Part shown: piece after piece, positions 9,968 to 18,576 of the stretch | How positions within the stretch are numbered: the stretch's first letter is position 1 | How the letters are laid out: every line of letters begins with the position of its first letter | Assembly (NCBI GenBank): GCA_015478945.1 | Contig: JABUQX010131230.1 | Span: 7,501 to 29,098, forward strand | Source of the DNA: Trachelipus rathkii | Lineage: Eukaryota; Arthropoda; Malacostraca; Isopoda; Trachelipodidae | Direction: 5' to 3' | DNA length: 21,598 bases | Program-made: the position numbers and the translations under genes | Notes under the pieces: generated by a model | Database searches by the model: none | The model's input: only the letters and a program-made list of their open reading frames with translations | Told to the model about the DNA's origin: nothing

Positions 9968-10487
9968 TGAGCCTGCCACATATGGCAGAGGCCCTATAAT
10001 TTACTAGCCATCAAAGAGTTAACAGAAAAAATTAATTAAAGTATATGCAAACTATGGTGAAAATCACTAATTTCTGTGTCGTATATAAAAATAGGTTTTT
10101 TATAAAATGAAGCTAACCTCATATGGACCAAGTAAGATCATGTGTTACATAATTCCTACTTTTAATTGCTGTGCTTAGAAAATTTATTAATAGTTAAAGT
10201 AAGACGTACGTACTAAGGAATCTCGCAATATCAGTGTATCTGATGAAATTAGAACTATAAACTACCTGAGGTCCGGTGTGAATACGAGTGCGTCAGGAGT
10301 GATAATTCAATGCGACTTTGGAACCTTAAACTAATAAATGATGTGAGAATCTCGACTGAAAAAAAAATTGAAATTTTATATACATCAAACATTAAAAAAA
10401 AAACATAGATAGGAATAGCGACACAGTTCTTATCTAACAGTAAATTAAAAAGAGCATACAAAATGGAGTGAGAAGATCGTAGTATCT
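9968..10487. other. Unique island between TA tracts
   Basis: Begins with a small inverted repeat, CTGCCA-CATA-TGGCAG, near 9973-9988. The rest is AT-rich with a somewhat GC-richer stretch near 10260-10320 (CTGAGGTCCGGTGTGAATAC). A 68-codon minus-strand frame (10461-10255) shows no family features. No gene is called. Confidence 0.5.
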
Positions 10488-10868
10488 CGTTATATTATAT
10501 TATATATTATATATATATATAATTATAATATATATATATATATATTAAATATAATATTGATTATAAAAGATACTATTATATATATTATATATATAAGATG
10601 TATATATATATAATATATATATATATACTATATAGTGAATATAATTAAATATATATAATAATTTATATAATCTATAGATTAATATATATATTTAATATAT
10701 AGATATTATTATATATATTATATTATTATATCACTATATATAATATATTCTATATAAATTATATATATTGTGATAATATTATATAATATAATATATATAA
10801 TAAATATATAATATATTATACTAATATATATTATATTAATAATATATATATATATAATATATATATAG
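10488..10868. repeat. Imperfect TA tract
   Basis: About 380 bp of A/T-only sequence with irregular TA, TAA and TTA units and rare isolated G or C. Confidence 0.95.
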
Positions 10869-10981
10869 ATAAAGACGTACAAAGTCGGCACCCGGAACGG
10901 GAGTGATCAAAAAAATTCGCCAGGTAACTCTTATGAGAAGACATTTCTGGGGGGGCAGCGCCCTGCCGCCCTGAGAGCCAG
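10869..10981. other. 113-bp GC-rich island between TA tracts
   Basis: Contains GTCGGCACCCGGAACGGGAG and then a G run followed by CAGCGCCCTGCCGCCCTGAG. CCCGGAACGGG forms a small stem (CCCG/CGGG), and there is no open frame of note. The GC content is strikingly different from several hundred bases of TA repeat on either side. Confidence 0.7.
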
Positions 10982-11100
10982 GTATATATATACTAATTAT
11001 TATATATATATACTATATATATATTATAATATATATATAATATATTATATATATAATATATATATTAATAATAAATAATATAGTATATATATTATATGTA
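10982..11100. repeat. Imperfect TA tract
   Basis: A/T-only, interrupted TA repeat that ends at the AAGGTGGGCAAC junction at 11101. Confidence 0.93.
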
Positions 11101-11240
11101 AAGGTGGGCAACGAAAAAATCAAATAAAAATCATTGATTTTTTTACTTGATTTTTGTATAAATAAATCATGATTGTTTTTATTTAATTGATTTTTTGATT
11201 TCTTTTTGACTTTTTTATATTCTTTTTTATTATTTTTATT
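11101..11240. repeat. GATTTTT-motif cluster with hAT-terminus-like start
   Basis: Begins AAGGTGGGCAACGAAAAAAT, which resembles the CAGNGGTGGGCAA termini of many hAT elements without the leading CAG. AAAAATCA (11126-11133) and TGATTTTT (11135-11142) form a perfect palindrome around one T, and TTGATTTTT variants recur several times up to about 11200. This may be one end of a non-autonomous hAT element, but the opposite terminus is not visible. Confidence 0.4.
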
Positions 11241-11700
11241 TTTGTAGTGTTGAAATTTAACTTCATAGAAAATAAAAAATAAAGTAAAACTATATATATA
11301 TTATAAGCTATATATATTTATATTATGAAGTTTAATGATATTTTTCCAATTGTCACAAACTTCGCATTGTGACCCCTAAGTCTGTACATCTTAGTGCTGC
11401 GTTATGTTTAAATTGTAAGGTTTTGAACCCAGCGGGCCTAAGGTAAAAATTGAAAATAATGCCAGACTGCAGACTAATTATATATATTGTTTTGTATACT
11501 TCTATAGATAGATTGTTAGGCCAGTCATTTTGAATACTTGTCTACACATTTAGCACCTATTAAAAAAGCAAATATCGCTGAAGAGGCCGCAACGTAAAGC
11601 AACGAGGAGGTAGACTTTTGGCTAGGATAAGAATCGGCGTGAAGTTTTCTGGCTATTCTTTTTCAGCTCTATAATAAGCTTTTTATTTATTATTTAATTA
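11241..11700. other. Unique sequence with a strong small hairpin
   Basis: No gene is recognised. GTCACAA (11352-11358) and TTGTGAC (11367-11373) form a perfect 7-bp stem with an 8-base loop. A TA stretch at about 11290-11325 is flanked by weakly inverted AACTTCATA / TATGAAGTT (about 11259-11267 and 11324-11332). The last 60 bases (TTATTTATTATTTAATTA) already resemble the AT-rich end of the minisatellite unit that starts at 11702. Confidence 0.6.
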
Positions 11701-11701
11701 T

Positions 11702-12405
11702 GGTTGACGTGGGCATTCCAGAGGGGCCATGCAGCTTCTTAATTATAATTATTGTTATGGGACCAGTCTAAAAAGGACGCATGCCGGCTTCTCAAGTATA
11801 TCTCTTATTTATTTATGATTGACTGGACATTCTAGAGGGGTCATTGCGTTTCTAATATTAATTTTAATTATTATTATATTGGTTGACGGGACAGTCTAGA
11901 TAGCCCCCAGGCGGCTGTCCTAAGTATTGATTCCTTAATATATGATCGGATATTGATTATTCCAACTGACTTGGATATTTCTACAGGGTCCAAGGCGATT
12001 CTTAATATTATTTTCTTGGTTACTGGGACAGTCTCAAATAGGACCTTGCGGTCTTAAATTAGTACTATTTATTATGAGTGACTTGGGACAGTTCTATGAG
12101 GCGTCCAATGCTGGTTTCTTAAATTATTACTTTTATTGTTAATTAATTATATTATTATAGTGACGGGGAACAGTCTAATAGGCTTACTGCTGCTTCTTTA
12201 TTTTAAGTATATTCTTATTATTATTTATTATGGGTGACTGGAACATTCTAGGGCCATGTGGCTTCTTAATTATGATTTTTATTGGTGACTGGGACAGTGC
12301 CTATAAAGGACATACGGCTTCTGGTTTATTCTTATGTTAGGGGTTGACTGGACATTCGAGAGGTTATGCCAGCTCTTAATTATGCTATTCAGTAATAATA
12401 CTTAG
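11702..12405 (+). repeat. Degenerate minisatellite: about 11 units of two alternating types
   Basis: About 11 units of 50-84 bp, mostly 56-63 bp, begin near 11702, 11758, 11817, 11880, 11961, 12017, 12073, 12157, 12230, 12281 and 12339. Each has a GC-richer head (GGTGACTGGGACA...) and an AT-rich tail (CTTCTTAATTATTATTTTTA). Two heads alternate: type A reads GACTGGACATTCTAGAGGGG then CCATGCGGCTTCTTAATTAT, and type B reads GACTGGGACAGTCTAAATAG then GACATGCGGCTTCTTAAGTA with a TTCTTATTTATTAT tail. A is seen in units 1, 3, 5, 7, 9 and 11, and B in units 2, 4, 6, 8 and 10; unit 5 is decayed and unit 7 is ambiguous. No frame is open through the array, so it is not coding. The longer units 4, 7 and 8 differ by extra AT-rich tail. 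Confidence 0.85.
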
Positions 12406-12427
12406 GTAAGCGTGCATTGACCCCCTC

Positions 12428-12680
12428 TATATAGTATAATAATATTAATATATATATATATATATATATATTATTATAATAGTATATATTATATATTATA
12501 TATATATATATATATATTATATATATCATATAGTATATATACCCCTTACTGCGGGCTGTGATATAGTATATATATATCTATATATAGTATTATATATTAT
12601 ATAAATATATTATTTATAGTATATATACTGATTATATATATATATATATATATAATATAAATATATATATTTATAGAATA
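12428..12680. repeat. TA tract with a 25-bp island
   Basis: Interrupted (TA)n; the only non-AT sequence is CCCCTTACTGCGGGCTGTGA near 12542-12561. Confidence 0.93.
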
Positions 12681-12780
12681 TTATAATTTGGAATTCAGCT
12701 AGTCCGCTTTATATAGTTTACTTTATTTAAAAACCCTTAGTTCGTGATATCTTAATTTGTAAAAATTAAAGGGTTTAAAT
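12681..12780. other. Short island with an AAACCCTT inverted repeat
   Basis: AAACCCTT (12731-12738) is the reverse complement of AAGGGTTT (12769-12776), enclosing 30 bases. The island lies between two TA tracts and has no coding content. Confidence 0.6.
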
Positions 12781-12916
12781 AGTATATATTATATATATAT
12801 ATATATAAATATATAATTATATAATATAATATAAATATGTATACTATATATATATAATATATTATAATTATAATATAATATATATAATATATATAGTATA
12901 TTATTTATATTATACT
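12781..12916. repeat. Imperfect TA tract
   Basis: A/T-only repeat that passes directly into the GA tract at 12917. Confidence 0.93.
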
Positions 12917-13042
12917 ATAGAGAAGAGAGAGTAGAGAGAGAGAGAGAGAGTAGAGAGAGAGAGAAAGGGAAATAAAATAAAGAAGGGAGAAAAAAAGAGA
13001 AAGAGATGAGAGAGAGTAGAGAGAGAGAGGAGAGAGAGAGAT
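12917..13042. repeat. Interrupted GA microsatellite
   Basis: About 125 bp of purine-only or nearly purine-only GA repeat, interrupted by TAG units and by an A-rich centre (GAAATAAAATAAAGAAGGG). The minus-strand frame over it encodes S/L/F low complexity and is not a gene. Confidence 0.93.
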
Positions 13043-13137
13043 ATGGTAAACTTAAACTGGAACCTACAGTTACGAAGCTCGGAGACTCTCGTTGAAGTTG
13101 ACATCATAGATATAAATTTCTTAGCGAACGGGTTCGT

Positions 13138-13345
13138 TAAATATATACTATAATGGCCTATATATATATATATATAGTATATATATATATATTATTACTA
13201 TTAAACGTTATATATATATATATATATATATGATAATAACATAATATATCTATATATATAATATATATATATATAGTTATTTTATAGTTATATATATATA
13301 ATATAGTTTATATATATTTCTATATACTAAATCTGATATAACAAT
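13138..13345. repeat. Imperfect TA tract
   Basis: A/T repeat with a short ACGTTA interruption. A small CGAA/TTCG stem precedes it near 13124-13135. It ends before the GC-richer island at 13346. Confidence 0.93.
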
Positions 13346-13372
13346 GAGGTGATCTATTTATCATTTGCAGGG

Positions 13373-13753
13373 CTAAGCCCCTGAGTTTGCGTTCAAAACC
13401 ACAGAAAGAGATCTACCAGATCTGAAAGCAGAACATTCCCGGCGTTCGAAAAGTTGTCGGACGCACTGGATGCACGTATGGCACCCTTTCTGGAAAACGT
13501 CCTTCCACCTGGAGAGGTGACGCAGTCCTCGAACGCTGTCCTGGAGACAATCCATTGTCCTTGGAGGCACGACGTTGTCATTGAGACAAACTCCTTCGGA
13601 GTTGGGGGCCTTGAGCCAAGTCAGCTGTTTGGGAAAATGACTTGGTTGACCGAATCTTCCAATCGCTTTCCGGACCTCGGAAACGGCTTTTTTGACCTCA
13701 GAAACAGCCTCCCCGACCTCGAAAATGCGCCGTAGCCCTCGGAAAGCGCGCAT
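13373..13753 (-). CDS. Possible 126-residue ORF with heptad repeats; unknown protein
   Basis: The best-looking unassigned frame in the window. ATG at 13753 is preceded in frame by stops (TAA, TGA), so this is the only start. Residues 1-35 fall into seven-residue steps (EVGEAVSEVKKAVSEVRKAI at 12-31), giving a short coiled-coil-like amphipathic stretch. A middle part without recognised motifs follows, then a Cys-containing segment (GCHTCIQCVRQLFERREC, about 90-107) with no established zinc-knuckle spacing. GC content is well above the surroundings. A competing plus-strand frame (13454-13735) is also open, and the heptads come from a 21-bp tandem repeat that would be open in several frames, so coding is unproven. 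It may be the last part of the broken frame series at 14777-13941. Confidence 0.25.
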   Translation of the reverse strand: MRAFRGLRRIFEVGEAVSEVKKAVSEVRKAIGRFGQPSHFPKQLTWLKAPNSEGVCLNDNVVPPRTMDCLQDSVRGLRHLSRWKDVFQKGCHTCIQCVRQLFERRECSAFRSGRSLSVVLNANSGA

Positions 13754-13756
13754 TCG
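13652..13756. repeat. 21-bp minisatellite, about 5 degenerate units
   Basis: GACCTCGGAAACGGCTTTTTT (13673-13693), GACCTCAGAAACAGCCTCCCC (13694-13714) and GACCTCGAAAATGCGCCGTAG (13715-13735) are clear 21-bp units, and weaker ones flank them (13652-13672 and 13736-13756). A period of 21 keeps the reading frame, and on the minus strand each unit gives seven residues of the pattern xAVSEVx. Confidence 0.75.
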
Positions 13757-13940
13757 TCATTAATGTGCCGTGTTGCCACTGGAAAAAATTCCCCAGCTCA
13801 TGCAGAGTTGAGGCCTTGACCAAGTCACCTTCTAACATGACTTGGAAAGAGCCAGATTAGCGTATTATGCTGCCAGTATTTAGCGACAAATCTGTCAGCT
13901 TTTCGTTTGGCTACCGATCTCGCAATGTAAAGTACTAATT

Positions 13941-14777
13941 TCAACCGTCCATGTTATTATGTGGAGTTAGTTGGGTGTTGGAAGAGCAACCAGAGTGCTC
14001 ATGTTTAGAAATGATTGCGATATCAGTATCTTCCAAGCAAGCAAATTCAGAAATGTTTAGGGAATATTGGGGTGTTTTCATGGAAATGTAGGAGGAAGGT
14101 GCCACCGGAAAAGTGTTGTCTTTTTGAGAGGGTGTTGGTGTTGCGACATTTGGATCCGATATAGTATCCGTTGGGTTGCAAAAATCTAATGCTGGAGACT
14201 TTGTCAGTGAGTCATCATGTGGGTGATTCTGGGGGAACTGGACAATTTGAGTTAAGATGGGAGACCTGGGTTAATTCATGCCGCCAACAGATTCAGAACG
14301 CTTGGAGCGCTTGCGGTGTATGCGTTGAACTGTTTTCCATTACCCCATTCCGGAAGCAAGAAGCATTGAAAAGAGAGTGGGTCACCACATCAATCTCTAT
14401 TTGGGAACTATAACCCATTTCATCTGCTAAGACATAGAATCCATTAGAGAGTGCTGAGATAGAAAATTTGAAAGAAGAGTTTTAGGAGGATTCAGGAGAG
14501 CTGGAATAATCCTGCAAGCTCTCAGAGAATAGGTTGATGGGTTGTTCAGTAGCTGTGATTGTTTGAGTACAAATCTATTGAAGTCGCGCTTTTGTCTCAG
14601 GAATAGACCTATGACGAGGTCTTTCTGTGTTGCATTTTTTACATCTTGAAACAGTGTGATTTGCTTTAGAAATTCGGATGTTTTATATTTTAGCGAATAA
14701 TTTTTGACTTGGTCCTTAATCTTATGGTTCCGTTTTGGGACTTCTTTGCAGGAGTTGGAGTAATAGTGGGAGACGGA
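13941..14777 (-). pseudogene. Two open minus-strand segments of a possible broken gene; family unknown
   Basis: Two long frames without ATG lie head to tail upstream of the 126-residue ORF. The first, 14777-14427 (116 codons), is basic and K/Q-rich early (TSEFLKQITLFQDVKNATQK) and leucine-rich later. The second, 14270-13941 (109 codons), is rich in S, T, P and N (SDPNVATPTPSQKDNTFPVA) and includes a LEDTDIAIISKHEHSGCSSN stretch. Between them another minus-strand frame stays open and reads NLFSESLQDYSSSPESS, then after a stop FSISALSNGFYVLADEMGYS, as if one protein had been frameshifted. I recognise no domain. It could be ORF1/gag-like sequence of a mobile element, an exon-containing host gene or chance. 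The GC content and the lack of simple repeats argue against pure noise. Confidence 0.3.
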
Positions 14778-15170
14778 TTAGTAGACAAAAACGTAGGTCT
14801 CTTAAGTGAGTTTGGGAAACTCATCGGGAAGGTATGGGGCAAATTTTATTGGCAGAAAGTGCTCTCCAGCTATGCGGAGGATCAACCAACTTAGTTTCAT
14901 TGCTGGTTAGTTGACAACTAATACAAGGGGTAGGGTTGTTGACGTCCTTTTGGGTGGGAGATTGGTTCGACTATTTGACTATTTGAAAAGTCAGTAATAT
15001 AGGTGCTGCAGGCAAACAGGTTATAGTAGCCGCTTGAATCTCGTTGGAATGGGGGAAGAATTCTACTAGAATGAATTTGTGTCAGTGGGTTGACAAGGAG
15101 AGACGGAGAGGGGGGTGGCTGCTACAGTTGTAGAGTAAAAACAAACTAATTGCTTTTAATTTTGTAGTAT
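14778..15170. other. Island margin, no gene recognised
   Basis: G-rich plus strand (for example GGAGAGACGGAGAGGGGGGT near 15098-15117) with open frames of about 60 codons on the plus strand and no family resemblance. It grades into AT-rich sequence at about 15130. Confidence 0.45.
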
Positions 15171-16595
15171 ATGGTATAGAAATATTTTTCCTAAATTACA
15201 CTAAATTTTGAAAGCGCAAATAACACTTTAATTCAAATAGTTTCATGATCCATTGTATTGAGAAAACAGTCGTACAAGCTGAAAAGTTTGAACTATATCT
15301 GAAAATTCTATTTTAAGAACAAAAGACAAAATTAACAAAATATGGAAAATGAAAGAAATTAGTTGCATCAAATATGAAATAGTTAAAGACTGAAATTATG
15401 GAATCTTAATAGGGAACAAAACAATAACATTGAAAACCTTTTCACTTCAGGGTTTGAAGAAATGATTGTGTATTTTTTTTTGGTACATCAATATTAGTTC
15501 TATTTGATATCAAAAATTTTTTATACTGTCTTCGGGATTCAACTTAAATAATTTTTGCACTTTGTTTTCAAGTTTATAAGAATAGAAGATTCTTGTTCAC
15601 AAAGATACGTATTGCAAATGACAGTAACATCTTTTTATTTATTCATGCGCAATTTTGAAAGACTTTGCGTCTTTTGATACTCTGAAAACTGATATCTGCA
15701 AAGTTCTGAAATACAATGCGTTGGCAAGATGTTCGAAAAATGCCTCTATATGTTCCCTAGGACCTGGCAAATCAGAAGAAATTTCCCAATTTATGGGCTT
15801 TACACTGCCAAACTGACAGTATCGGAATCAAGCTCAGGAAAGTGATGAGATTTACTTTCTGAGTCCGGCAAGATGTCCAATGATTTGATCCTTGATGTCA
15901 CCAAAAGAAAAATCTTCACAATCTTCCAAAAGCACAGTTAATTGATGTTTGAAATATCTTGATATCTCAAAAGGCATATAATAACTCTATGATTATTTGT
16001 TTGTCTGTTAAAGTTTAACTAAACTTGAATGTGTTTATAAAGGTACAGTTTATAGCTGAGAATCTCGAGAGTCTTATGTTCAATTGGGTGACAATATATT
16101 ACAGAAAACAGAAATCTTTCCAGTTGGTGGAAGGTTTTAAATATGCAAACTGATAAGGAAGATAATAAACTTCTATATAAAAGTTTTTGAGTTTTTAGCG
16201 ACAATATATTACTGTTCTGCAAACTCAGGTCAACTTAGATGATCTAAAGTCTAAACAATGTTTCTTATATGGAATAAATTGAGAAACACCAGAACTATAA
16301 AGCTCATCAAAATATAAAGAATTATGGAATGAATTTATTTTTGTTTCATATTAGTCTTTATTTAACCATAAAATACATAAATTTTATGTATTGTAAAAGA
16401 ATAAATATTTTCACATATTTTCTTGTTTAATTGCTCAATTTATAGTTTCATATGTAATTAATTGTTCATAGTACATTTAAAAATCATATATTTTATTCCG
16501 ACAACCCCAAGTGCAAGTTTTTTATTATAATTGTAAATTGCAACCGATATACTGTATAATAAAGTATATATTTATTAAATTTTATGGTTAATCTG
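15171..16595. other. 1.4 kb of AT-rich unique sequence, nothing recognised
   Basis: AT-rich with dense stops on both strands and a slightly GC-richer stretch at 15640-15900 that has no open frame longer than background. Inverted traces such as ATACATAAATTTTATGTATTGT near 16371-16393 form a small palindrome (TACATAAA/TTTATGTA). No RNA gene or element end is visible. Confidence 0.55.
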
Positions 16596-16933
16596 ATTTC
16601 ACATCACAATGGTTGCTGGGACGTCTTCTAAGAAGCTGGTTGTCCTGTTCAGGTTTCAGGAATTTTTTTTTTTTTATCGGATATTTATTTTATTCCAACC
16701 CCAATCTTATACGATCCTGTATGGAAAACTGTTCTATCGTTTACTTCACCTTTCTTTTGGAAAGGGTTGAGTCTAAGGATAAAAAATTTAGAAACTGTCT
16801 CCATAATTTCAAACTTATTTGACTCTCTCTCTATCTCTGCGACATGACGTTGGCGCACTCTCTTTTCTACAGGTACTACAACGGCAGGTTCTTGAGGGAG
16901 TTAAATTCTCGCATCCCACCCCACTCAGCCTGA
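16596..16933 (+). pseudogene. Non-LTR RT fragment, post-catalytic region
   Basis: A short plus-strand piece of the same class of element as 1217-2640, in the opposite orientation. In shifting frames it reads TSSKKLVVLFRFQEFF (from about 16620), then SNPNLIRSCMENCSIV with LLERVESKDKKF (16754-16789), then LRHDVGALS and SLFYRYYNGRFLRELNSRIP starting at 16859, and stops at 16931-16933. These match, in order, the ASKKLGVLFR, IRPCMEYCSH, LLDRVESKA, LRRDVASLSLFYRYY and SRIPPP segments found after the YADD motif in jockey-like ORF2 proteins. The catalytic RT core, endonuclease and C-terminus are absent, and no poly(A) tail follows. At least two frameshifts are needed, so it is a dead fragment. Confidence 0.82.
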
Positions 16934-17195
16934 GACTCGATTTTAATTTTTTTAGTTATGTTGGAAAGGTACTGTTAAGAGCTAAAAATAACGTCCTCAG
17001 TAAGTATGGTGAAAAACCAATATTTTCATTACTATTTCATTTAAGGTAAAAGATATATAAAAAGAAATTTATGTCAAAATGACATTAATTATAGTATAAG
17101 AAAATATGCTTTCATTTCATTATTCTGCACCTTCCTTTGGAAAAGGGTTTGTCAATGAGCTTGGAAGCACCTTATGTAAATATTCTTAAAATATG

Positions 17196-17305
17196 TAGAG
17201 AGAGAGATGAGAGAGGAGAGAGGATGAGAGAGAAGAAGAGAGAGTAGAGGAGGCAGAGAGAGAGTAGAGATTGATGAGTGTAGAGGATGAGAGTAGAGGA
17301 GAGAG
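17196..17305. repeat. Interrupted GA microsatellite
   Basis: GA-rich tract of about 110 bp broken by ATGA, TAGAGG and GGCA units, much less regular than the array at 17798. Confidence 0.92.
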
Positions 17306-17795
17306 CAACTATAAGCCTACACAAATATGTGCTATATACGAAAATGGTGCTGAGAACATGTGTGCTGTTTTGAAAATTTGCGTCGGGATGAGGATGATCC
17401 TAAAAAAATTCTATGAATTTGACTTCATAAAAAGTGAAGATATTTTGACTTCTAAAGTGTGGATGAGCAGTTTGATTTGTACGAGATAAAAAGTGAACTC
17501 GTGCGAAGTTACTTAGTGAAGGCCTCCTGGATTTTTGTAAAGGTGATCAAACAGGTTAGGTTAATGTTTAAAATACCACTCATTGTAAAATTGTTAAAGT
17601 CCTTTCCGTCAGATAAACATGTATGCCTAGTTTTGTTAATAGCATACTCTTACAGAAGTATATCTTTCACAAGAACATATATAGATGCACACATACATAA
17701 ATTATTTGTGTGTGAAAGCAGTGTTGGTTCCAGTATCTACACGATAATAAGTCTCGTCCAGATATTGATTAGAAGAAACGAGGGAATATTTAATC

Positions 17796-17797
<2 letters not shown>
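17306..17797. other. AT-rich unique sequence, no gene called
   Basis: A plus-strand frame is open from 17459 into the GA array and on to 17932 (157 codons), the longest in the window. Its last third is the R-E translation of the microsatellite, and the first two thirds show hydrophobic composition but no family features. Codon use looks like AT-rich background. I treat it as chance. Confidence 0.5.

Positions 17798-17887
<90 letters not shown>
17798..17887. repeat. Perfect (GA)45 microsatellite
   Basis: Ninety bases of uninterrupted GA, the only long perfect dinucleotide array here. It would encode R-E on the plus strand and S-L on the minus, which explains the low-complexity frames on both strands. 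Confidence 0.97.
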
Positions 17888-17888
<1 letters not shown>

Positions 17889-18499
17889 GTATTAAAAGGC
17901 AAGGGGATGAAAGAAAAAGAAAAAGAAATTAGAAATGAAATGGAAGAGGAAAAAAATATAAGGAAAAATCTGAAGAAATTGATAAAAAAATAAGCGAGGG
18001 AAATAAATCTGAGTTCTAGCTGAATTAAAAATAAAAATAAATGTGATATGGAAAGGAGAGAAAAAATTAAAATGAAGAAGACAGAAGAAATCCAGAAAAA
18101 AAACTAATTATGTTGCAAATGCTTATTCCAAAAACCGATCCAACTTTATGTTCCTCTTCTTTGCTGAGGAAGAACTCATTATGAGACACGTTATTTAATA
18201 TTTAGACTTCATGTCAGTCTTTAAAATTGAATTATTATGTCAATAATAATCATTTGCGTTTTTTGTATGTTTTATTTTTATGAAATTTTAATTTCTTAAA
18301 AAGAATAAAAGGTGGTTATCAATTTGCTGTTTTAGTATCTCTTAAATGATTCATAGTGTTTTTGTTTAGTAATTTGGCAATGGCAAACAACTTCCTTAAA
18401 CCATTTCTTGAGTTACTTGCATTGCTTTATGGTTTACGCAAATTTTATCAAATCATCGGAAGTTTTAAAAAATTTAAGTAGTATAAAGCGTAATTATAG
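17888..18499. other. Purine-rich then AT-rich sequence, no gene
   Basis: 17888-18110 is strongly A/G-biased on the plus strand (GAAAGAAAAAGAAAAAGAAA) and gives K/E-rich frames broken by stops, probably an eroded extension of the GA array. TTCCTC/GAGGAA near 18150-18170 could form a 6-bp stem. The remainder is AT-rich with no feature. Confidence 0.5.
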
Positions 18500-18576
18500 T
18501 TTGTTGGTGTGAACGTAGAACCTTAAGCATACAAAAACCATGCTTAACCCATTAACCCACGAAGCTACGAGAACTT
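18500..18576 (-). other. tRNA-like sequence (tRNA pseudogene or SINE head)
   Basis: On the minus strand TAGCTTCGTGGG (18567-18556) fits the internal Pol III A box TRGCNNARYNGG at all but one position. Forty-odd bases on, GGTTCTACGTTC (18522-18511) resembles a B box with an extra base and one mismatch. Between them GCATG and TATGC can pair as an anticodon-like stem around GTTTTTG, which would place TTT at the anticodon position. The acceptor and T stems do not pair well, so a working tRNA is unlikely. A tRNA-derived SINE or decayed tRNA copy is my reading, and coincidence is possible. Confidence 0.35.

Noticed and set aside
11702..12405. CRISPR-like array
   Set aside because: Units are degenerate, have no constant repeat with unique spacers, and sit in eukaryote-like DNA without cas genes.
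12910..13107. Minus-strand S/L/F-rich frame that looks like a signal peptide
   Set aside because: Translation of an interrupted GA microsatellite.
13454..13735. 93-codon plus-strand frame
   Set aside because: It overlaps the heptad-repeat ORF; a 21-bp period opens several frames at once. The minus frame has an ATG just after in-frame stops and aligns with upstream minus segments, so the plus frame is less favoured, though not excluded.
14171..14413. 80-codon plus-strand frame
   Set aside because: No motif; it overlaps the minus-strand segments in a GC-richer island where open frames are common by chance.
17459..17932. 157-codon plus-strand frame, the longest in the window
   Set aside because: The last third is the R-E translation of a GA microsatellite and the rest has no family features.
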